Source of the DNA: Thiomonas sp. X19
Lineage (GTDB): Bacteria > Pseudomonadota > Gammaproteobacteria > Burkholderiales > Burkholderiaceae_C
Assembly: GCF_900089495.1 (NCBI RefSeq)
Contig: NZ_LT605203.1
Span: forward strand, 4,410,205-4,433,554
Direction of reading: 5' to 3'
DNA: 23,350 bases
Part shown: piece after piece, positions 16,201-21,740 of the stretch
Position numbering within the stretch: the first letter of the stretch is position 1
How the letters are laid out: each line of letters begins with the position of its first letter
The notes under the pieces: model-generated
Told to the model about the DNA's origin: nothing
Seen by the model: only the letters and a program-made list of their open reading frames with translations
Databases searched by the model: none
Position numbers and translations under genes: made by a program

Positions 16201-16609
16201 GCTGGTCGAGACCGCGGCCATTCTGGGCGCCACCGCCGGCCAGGGCTATGCGCTGGCGCGTCCGATGCCGGCGGCCGAGGTGCCGGGATGGATGCAGGGT
16301 TTTGAGCTCCGACTGGATCCGCAGCATCCGCAGACGGCCTTGGGCGCCTTGGCCGGGCACTGGAGTTGGGAGCATGGGGTGCGGTACGCGGGGGCGCGCG
16401 CGATGCATGACGAGGGCACTTGTGCGCTGGGCAGTTTCATCGTGTCGCAAGGACTCGGCGGATCCGCTCTGGATAGCGCCCACCGGCAGATGCATCAAGC
16501 CGCTGTCGAGCACGGGCCCGAGAGTGCCCAGTACCGGCAGTGGGCGCAGCGGGTGGTCGCCGCGCTGATGGCGCTGAGCAACGGGTCCATGGGAGCACCG
16601 ACAGATTAA
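13238..16609 (+). CDS. haem-c/GGDEF/globin-like/GAF/EAL c-di-GMP protein
   Basis: This 1123-residue protein has a membrane span at about 5-27, a periplasmic region with a covalent haem motif CLRCH (139-143; DUF3365/Tll0287-like sensor), and a second span at about 175-196. GGDEF (337-341, with inhibition site REND at 328-331) comes next. Residues 445-560 resemble a sensor globin (FVTTFYATLALQAEAQVIL, then HRLGRIHALIGLD, with His515, 520 and 526 as candidate haem ligands). A GAF-like segment covers about 605-755 and EAL about 780-1020. EAL (805-807), the Asn of SLNLPP, the Glu of LELLE, DDLGAG (924-929), KID and EGLE are kept, so both enzyme activities are plausible. The tail has TCALG (Cys1062) and HRQMH (1082/1086), CZB-like. 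A GAGG site precedes the ATG. An unknown gene follows after 10 bp. Confidence 0.8.
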   Translation: MKTIRIFIMTGSVLVSALFFGSAYFIVSHAFTRAIQGNSLRTSRVMAQSTFNSMFQLMSTGWTHAQAEAFLHASDGAMKHSDFTQQIFRGSIVSARFGPIPQAPVDAAVARVFQTGRPEQDVSGNSTRYVFPLRAETQCLRCHTNAQVGSVLGVIDIRQNLAPSIQAARRDFFDAMLWVFPFPILGAFLLTVFVDWRIDRSMGMLKRSMDQIHQISDLRLLRFQPIDLWFSDLNGIFRQIGQLIDKLRGIAIEKDFLADHDALTGLPNRRGLLEHLSRTLARARRHGGRVMIGMLDLDDFKPINDTWGHAAGDALLRELGRRLQAALRENDLVARLGGDEFVVILEQMPGAGDLPSVLARLESAITAPYVLPGGHEARIGLSLGVTLYPEDDAEPEILLRHADEALYAVKERKATRQQGWMQWRALPAPNQPSEDDALVVPVYGQGASALLTRAREPLLSATSAFVTTFYATLALQAEAQVILQRLSPDEFTHLRERQHQHLGHILAPDLTEAAHRLSAHRLGRIHALIGLDQGALIEAMHLYLDTLKQEIGKLNLRPFERNHLVNLLSRRLLTEMEEQIKGEMDVTQRREHLLLSLHAQKTAASNWPDFLRIVVDQLVALEGMQGAGVARPDSGGQFVFEYTAGGFEPYLRAIDQRQLMPRVTDPGTHAQQLAYLRAWRSEKIETTTSYAGNPDMADLHDAAQAAGIRSSAAVPLKDAQGHVFAVLILFGRYPGVFETPSARTFLAALGLLVSERQHETSREQQFAPISAERRHALRDRLYRGALELHYQPVVDLRSGKPDLVEALARLRLEDGTLASPAEFLPGFGETELVRLFRDGLHQALTQLQAWDAQGLKLVVSLNLPPAVLIHPECSTWVQQALQEHGLAPSRLRLELLEAEELYDVSRRDAAMAAFSTFGVHLLMDDLGAGYSSLLRLRTLPFSAVKIDQGLVREAPRDPLRVIGFIGSLVRLAQSLDLRVIVEGLESPALVETAAILGATAGQGYALARPMPAAEVPGWMQGFELRLDPQHPQTALGALAGHWSWEHGVRYAGARAMHDEGTCALGSFIVSQGLGGSALDSAHRQMHQAAVEHGPESAQYRQWAQRVVAALMALSNGSMGAPTD

Positions 16610-16619
16610 GGAGGCCATC

Positions 16620-17057
16620 ATGGTTTTTCCTTCCGGAAAGTCCTGGGACCCCACGTCCCAGCAGTTCGACTACGACCCCAACGATCCGCGGGTGCAGGAG
16701 CTGTTCGCCCAAATCGAGGACCTGCGGCTGGAGAACCGGGGGCAGTTCAAGCCGGAGCGGGTGCAACTGCGCGGGGCCGGACATGTGGCGGGGCCGTTGA
16801 AGGATGGGCAGGGGGCCCTGATCGTCAACGACGATGGCCAGGGCGCGATCACCTTGCTGGCCTCAATGCCCCTGGAGGAGCATCAGTCGTGCTTTGTGAG
16901 GCGCCATCTGGGGATGCCCGGGGAGAGCGAGCGCCTCTACGATGTGCTGCGCTGCCGCCTGGGAACACGACCCCAGGATGCCGACAGCAGGATCTGGATC
17001 GCCTATCTCAAGATCATGTCCCGCGGGGGCATCCAAGCCGATGCGCAACGTCTATGA
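16620..17057 (+). CDS. hypothetical protein downstream of the haem GGDEF/EAL gene
   Basis: The product has 145 residues and I recognise no family. A strong GGAGG site overlaps the end of the preceding gene (its TAA lies 10 bp before this ATG), so the two are surely co-transcribed. The protein is soluble and acidic at the N terminus (FDYDPNDPRVQELFAQIEDL), has a Gly-rich middle (GAGHVAGPLKDGQGALIVND) and a basic C-terminal part with a Cys in HQSCFVRRHLG. There is no signal peptide or membrane span. A small partner or target of the c-di-GMP protein is a reasonable inference. IS scraps begin shortly after its stop, so the C terminus may not be native. Confidence 0.65.
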   Translation: MVFPSGKSWDPTSQQFDYDPNDPRVQELFAQIEDLRLENRGQFKPERVQLRGAGHVAGPLKDGQGALIVNDDGQGAITLLASMPLEEHQSCFVRRHLGMPGESERLYDVLRCRLGTRPQDADSRIWIAYLKIMSRGGIQADAQRL

Positions 17058-17159
17058 GCGCTCGCCGCCCAAGGCCAAGAAATGGACGCCCCGACCCGAT
17101 GCGGCATCGAGGTGCCAAGTGGAGGCTTCGAAGGCCAGCCCAAGGCCATCACCCAGGCG

Positions 17160-17240
17160 CTGGAGCAAAAGCGTGCGCGGGTTCGGGTGGAGCATGCGTG
17201 TCATGTGCTCAAGAATCTGTTCGGCCACAGGAAGACCCAG
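17160..17240 (+). pseudogene. IS5-family transposase scrap
   Basis: A short translated stretch, KRARVRVEHACHVLKNLFGH followed by RKT, matches the conserved C-terminal block of IS5-family transposases (VRVEHVFHVVKNLF-type, with the catalytic Glu). What should follow (RYRGLAKN-type) is scrambled between frames. Only about 25 residues remain. The family call is from motif memory. Confidence 0.4.
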
Positions 17241-17307
17241 GCAAAAGACTCTCTGCAATCTGTTCCTGGCACGCCGCATCTCGGATGTCGGCGCCGGGTT
17301 GCGGCAG

Positions 17308-17484
17308 ACCGTCGTGCAGCAGCGCTACAAGCACCGCCGCAGCCTGATCGCCATCTCCAACCGGGTCGTGCAGGACTGGGGCCAGTATCTCGGCGACGCC
17401 ACCATGGCCACCCCCATCCTCGACCGCCTCATGCACCGCGCCGCCATGCTGGAGTTCGAGGGCAAGAGCTATCGCCTCAATCGA
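17308..17484 (+). pseudogene. IS21-family istB C-terminal scrap
   Basis: Translation gives QRYKHRRSLIAISNRVVQDW, then GQYLGDATMATPILDRLMHR and AAMLEFEGKSYRLN. This is the C-terminal part of an IstB-type ATP-binding helper of IS21 elements. The Walker motifs and everything upstream are missing, and the frame upstream belongs to other debris. Nothing functional remains. Confidence 0.65.
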
Positions 17485-17605
17485 ACGGGTCGGGTCCGCA
17501 GGCAAGGCAGGGTGAGCGTTCGCGGCGCGCATTCGCTACAGTGCGCAGAGAACTGCCGATCGCCTTTCGATGGCATCGATCGCCCCCTTTGAGATTCGGT
17601 TGACG

Positions 17606-18382
17606 ATGCGACACCTACTTCGATCTTGGTTTGCCATCCCCTTCGCAGCCTTGTTCGCGGCATCGGCTCTTGCGGCGCAGCCGATTCCCCACGACATCCA
17701 GACCGCCATCGACGCCGGCCACTACGCGCAAGCCGATCGCGAGATCGCCCAGGTGCTGGCTGCGCATCCGGATTCGGCCGAGGCGCATTATGGGGACGCT
17801 CGGCTGCTGGCCGACGAAGGCAAGTGGCCGCTGGCGCAAGCGGAACTCAGCCGCGCAGAGACTTTGGCCCCCGCGATGGGCTTCGTGCCCCCGGACATGC
17901 TGGCGGCCTTCAGCCGCCAAGTGCAGGATCACACGCAAGGGGGAGCCGCCCGCTCGATGAGTCCCGGTTTCATCATCGGGGCGATGGCTTTCGTGCTGAT
18001 CTTTGTCTATCTCGTCGCAGGGATGTTTCGGGCGCGGTCACGTCCAATGGCCCTGCCGACCGAAGGCATGCCGCCCGGGACGTCACCGCCAGATGCAAGG
18101 GGTTCTCCGCTGGCAGGACCGACCGCGTCACCTGCGGCTGGCTCGGGCCTGCTCGGCGCATCGGGATCGGAGCTGGTTGCCGGCGCGGGGCTGGTCACGG
18201 CGGAGGCCAGCATCGATAAACCGTTGGATCCCGGGCAGAACGTTGCGAGATCAACGTCCGCGGTGGACGTCCCACCTGTCGATCCGATCCCCAGCGATCA
18301 ACATTTCGGGATGACCGGCGCCAACGCCGGGAGCGATGATCCCGTCGACGCGGGGCGCGACGATTCCTGCTCGGACGCCTGA
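17606..18382 (+). CDS. secreted/membrane TPR protein
   Basis: This 258-residue protein begins with a signal peptide (MRHLLRSWFAIPFAALFAAS, cleavage probably after ALAA). Tetratricopeptide-type helices follow (IQTAIDAGHYAQADREIAQV, then LAAHPDSAEAHYGDARLLAD and GKWPLAQAELSRAETLAP). A single membrane span lies at about residues 115-137 (FIIGAMAFVLIFVYLVAGMF), followed by a long Pro/Ser/Asp-rich, probably disordered cytoplasmic tail. TPRs usually hold protein partners, so this may be a periplasmic scaffold anchored in the inner membrane. I chose the ATG at 17606 because it starts the signal peptide; an ATG 36 bp upstream is in frame. The gene stands alone after IS debris. No specific function is claimed. 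Confidence 0.65.
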   Translation: MRHLLRSWFAIPFAALFAASALAAQPIPHDIQTAIDAGHYAQADREIAQVLAAHPDSAEAHYGDARLLADEGKWPLAQAELSRAETLAPAMGFVPPDMLAAFSRQVQDHTQGGAARSMSPGFIIGAMAFVLIFVYLVAGMFRARSRPMALPTEGMPPGTSPPDARGSPLAGPTASPAAGSGLLGASGSELVAGAGLVTAEASIDKPLDPGQNVARSTSAVDVPPVDPIPSDQHFGMTGANAGSDDPVDAGRDDSCSDA

Positions 18383-18437
18383 CCCGCTGCGTGCACCCCA
18401 TCGTGCGATACGCAACGCAGGCAGGTGGATCGAGGTT

Positions 18438-18703
18438 TCAGCGTGAGCGCCGTTTCCGCGGCCGCAACTCCGCCATCACCATGCGCTCGAATGCTTCCAG
18501 AGCCGCCACGGCGTCAAGCTCCATCTCCTGCTCCGCCCACTGCTCCTGCCAACGCATCCAGGCCTTGAGCGCCTTGGGATTGTCGGCGCGGGCGAGCAGA
18601 TCGTCGATGAAATGCCGCGCACCTGACCACGATGCTGGCCTTGGCCAACCGCGTGCTGGTACGCAAGAAACTGCTGGCGATTCATGCCCAAAATGGGCTG
18701 CAA
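18438..18703 (-). pseudogene. small hypothetical gene with a frameshift
   Basis: Two overlapping minus-strand frames read as one protein broken near 18615-18625. The first part is MQPILGMNRQQFLAYQHAVG (start at 18703) and the second is HFIDDLLARADNPKALKAWM followed by RWQEQWAEQEMELDAVAALE and a basic end, RPRKRRSR. Joined, they give a plausible acidic-helix protein of about 85 residues. I recognise no family. A sequencing error would give the same picture. Confidence 0.4.
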
Positions 18704-18898
18704 GGGGCATCAATCAGCATCGGTGAGGATCAAGGGGGGGCGCCGAAACCGCCTCGTTGAGCATGGCAAATGGCCGGATTGGGGGAGAAACCACTGAGTA
18801 TCGGCGTCGATCATCTCGGGCTTACCAATCCTTGGTCAAACATCGAATAGTTCAGCGTGCCCCAAAGTCACTGATCTCTCGTGCCGGTAATTCCTGAC
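18704..18898. other. gap between frameshifted gene and tor genes
   Basis: I see no gene, RNA or clear signal here. The base composition begins to shift from G/C-rich to more A/T-rich across this stretch, which marks the boundary of the tor segment. Confidence 0.5.
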
Positions 18899-19591
18899 TC
18901 AACCGCTCACGCAACTGGCGGCTTTGATTTGTTTTTGCGCCTGAACTCGCGCGTCGTCGCTTATTTCATAGCGCGCGTGTGTTTGAAGATATTTTTCAAT
19001 CAGCGCCTTTTGTTCTTCCTGCAGTCCAGCGTTTTTTGCCATCGTTTGAAGTATCCCCGGCCATTGATTTGCCGTAAATTGCGACGGATGGTGCAAGCCG
19101 TGGCAACGGCTACACTTAGCGGCATAAAGCTTGCTCGCTTGACGCCATACAGTTCTAACGTCAGCAACGACACCTCCCTTCTCGACGCGTCCGGAAATTG
19201 TCACACGTTGCCACTTATTTCCATAGGGGTCGGTTTGGCTGCCATCAATAGTTAAGCAACTTCCAGGAACTCTAGAAAGGGTCGCAAGTTTAATGCGTAG
19301 ATCAGGCGCCTCATAAATGACGCTGCTGGCTCCCTCCATTGTCCACCCGCTTATCCGAACGACGTCACTTTCAGGGTTGCCAGCATCAGCTTGGCCGACG
19401 GCAAGCGCTGTCCCTGGCGTAATTAATCCAAGAATATCGTTGTGTGAGTCACAGCCGAATAATTGAGCGATACCCTTTGTGTACACTCTTGGTGGTGAAC
19501 CTGAATCACTTGATGTCTGACCAAAAACAACCGCATGGCATGCCAAAAACATGCCAGCCATAGAAAGCGATTTTATAATTTTGCGCTTCAT
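18899..19591 (-). CDS. TorC-like C-terminal-domain monohaem cytochrome c
   Basis: This 230-residue protein has a signal peptide (MKRKIIKSLSMAGMFLACHA, cleavage near VVFG/Q) and one c-type haem motif, CSRCH (160-164). The rest matches the C-terminal domain of the pentahaem TorC: a VYTKGIAQLF start, SGWTMEG, a VRTVWRQASKLYAAKCSRCH run, then FTANQWPGILQTMAKNAGL and a KALIEKYLQTHA end. Met184 is a possible second ligand. TorC passes electrons from the quinol pool to TorA in the periplasm; this version lacks the membrane anchor and the four NapC-type haems, so another quinol oxidase would be needed. It overlaps the end of torA by four bases (ATGA). The gene itself is intact, but its upstream partner is truncated. 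Confidence 0.8.
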   Translation of the reverse strand: MKRKIIKSLSMAGMFLACHAVVFGQTSSDSGSPPRVYTKGIAQLFGCDSHNDILGLITPGTALAVGQADAGNPESDVVRISGWTMEGASSVIYEAPDLRIKLATLSRVPGSCLTIDGSQTDPYGNKWQRVTISGRVEKGGVVADVRTVWRQASKLYAAKCSRCHGLHHPSQFTANQWPGILQTMAKNAGLQEEQKALIEKYLQTHARYEISDDARVQAQKQIKAASCVSG

Positions 19592-21740
19592 TGCTTTAAG
19601 CTGCGGCGGAGAACGCGCGGATTTGTAAAAGCCGTAATTGGCGGGGGATTTCCAGCAAATTTCTCGACGTCTACCAAGGTTGTATTCGCAATATTTCCTT
19701 GAGAAAGTTTTGAAGCGCCCTTATCCATCGTCAAAACATTTGCCAGCCCGTGTTTGCACATCGTGTTATCTTTGGCAGGATTGGCGGGATCATACCAAGC
19801 CCCCTCATGTAAAGCAAGAACACCTTGCATGATGCGATCGGTAACCATTGCGCCCGCCAAAATCTCACCTCGCTCATTGAATATGCGAATGATGTCCCCG
19901 TTAGCAATTCCACGTGCCTGCGCGTCGGCTGGATTTATCCATGCAGGCTCGCGCTCATTAACTTCATACCATGCGCGAATCCAAGTGTTGTCAAGTTGCG
20001 AATGGAGGCGGTAGCGGGGATGCGGAGAAAGAAGGTGGAAAGGAAAGCGCTGCGCCTTTTTATCGCCGAGCCATTCAACAGGCTCTAGCCAAGTGGGGTG
20101 TGGGGGGCAATCGGCGTAGTTGTAGCTCGCAATTGCCGCAGAATAAATCTCAATCTTGCCGGAAGGGGTCCCAAGCGGATGCAGCGCCGGGTTGTCTCGA
20201 AATGCCTTATGCTTGACGAAGCTACGCGAAGCGGTCGGGATTTGAAATTCACAAAAACCGACGTTCCAGAACTCGTCAAAGGTCGGCATTTTGATGCCCT
20301 GGGAGCTTCCCTGTTGGCGCGCGCCGTCATAGAATGACCGAAGCCAGGCCGTTTCATCTTTTCCATCCGTGAACTGCCTGCTCAAACCGAGGCGCCCGGC
20401 GACCGCTGATAAGATTTCGAAGTCGCTTCGAGCTTCAAATAATGGGTCAATAACCTTTTTCATTGCGACGAAATATTGCGAGGAATAGGCTCCGCAAAAA
20501 TCGATATCGTTACGCTCAAAGGTTGTCGTTACAGGCAGAACGATGTCGGCATACTTTGCCGTGGCAGTCCAAAATGGATCTTGCACGATGATGGTCTCGG
20601 GACGGCGCCACGCTTCCAAGACCTTGTTGGTCTGCCAAAGGTGTGTCAATGGATTGCCGCCTGCGTAATAGATGAGACGGATGTCAGGGTAGACCAACGT
20701 TTTGCCGTTATAAGGGACATGCGTACCAGGGTTGAGTAGCATGTCGGTAAATCGCTCAAAAGGCAAAGCCGTTTTAACGGGATTCTCAATGCCCGGGATG
20801 CCGCTCAGGGTCGGTGCGTGAGCGACGAGGTCGCCGCCATTGTCATAATGATAGCTAAGCCCGTACCCGCCACCGGGCGTCCCAATTTGCCCTAGCATCG
20901 CGGAGAGAGTGATAAGCATCCAATAGGCTTGCTCACCATGGTCGGCACGTTGGATCGCATAGCCGGAAATAATCATCGTACGGTGCTTGGCCATGTCATG
21001 CGCAAGTTCGATGATTGCTTTCATGTCGACGCCAGTGATCGACGCAGCCCAACTCGGTGTCTTGGGCGTACCATCCGTCACACCATTCAGGTAAGGCAGG
21101 AACTTATCGAAGCCAACCGTATAGCGTGCGACGAACTGGGAGTCGTAAAGGCCCTCGTGGTAAAGGACGTAAGCTAGCCCGAGCATTAGAGCCGTATCGG
21201 TGTTGGGGCGAGGGTGTATGGAGCGCGCACCAAGAAATGTTGCAGTATCCGTTGTTCGTGGGTCAATGCTCACGGCCTTAGCATGGCCGGATTGAACCTT
21301 GTTTTTGAACTTACTGAGAGCGCCATACGCATAATGATCGGCCGGGTGGGTGCCGATCTGGTTGTTTTTCAGTAGATCCGCGCCCAACAAAACAAGCAAG
21401 GTAGTATTGGCCTCAATAACAGGCCATGCCGTCTGCTCATCATAAACCTCGCTGCTTCCAACGACATAGGGGAGGATAACCATAGCGGCAGCTACGCTGG
21501 GATCGCCGGTGCAGTCGGTGTACCCTCCTTGGAGACCAAGGAAACGACGGACAAGACCCGATGCATTGTGTAAAAGTCCGACTGACTGCCAATCGGCTGT
21601 CCCTGGGAAAATGCTTGCCGCCCCATACGAATTACGCGCGCGCGTGAGTTCGGTGGCAACTAGCGAGACGGCATCGTCCCAACTAACCCGTACAAATTCT
21701 TCCCGGCCGCGGCCCGCGCCGCCAGCACGAAAACCGCGCT
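19588..21740 (-). pseudogene. torA: TorA-type TMAO reductase, 5' end removed by IS
   Basis: About 716 residues of a periplasmic molybdoenzyme of the DMSO/TMAO reductase family remain. Matching blocks include FVRVSWDDAVSLVATEL, WQSVGLLHNASG, LPYVVGSSEVYDEQTAWPVI, GEQAYWMLITLSAMLGQIG followed by TPGGGYGLSYHY, ADIVLPVTTTFERNDIDF and LGTPSGKIEIYS. The Mo ligand Ser is kept in TGDPSVAAA, as is the active-site Trp. The position of Tyr114 in DMSO reductase is Ala here (TADW), so TMAO preference is more likely than DMSO. About 100 N-terminal residues, including the expected Tat signal, are missing because the right IS starts at 21741. The frame continues into the IS to 21858, but that stretch is not native. 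The stop overlaps the cytochrome start (ATGA). The promoter is lost. Confidence 0.88.

Noticed and set aside
14903..16654. Very long minus-strand open frame (583 codons) opposite the haem GGDEF/EAL gene
   Set aside because: It mirrors a real gene with clear domains; its protein is Arg/Gln/His-rich low-quality sequence, typical of antisense frames in high-GC DNA.
19588..21740. Arsenite oxidase or nitrate reductase instead of TorA
   Set aside because: The Mo site carries Ser in GDPS rather than the Cys of periplasmic nitrate reductase, and block-by-block similarity and the TorC-like partner fit TMAO reductase.
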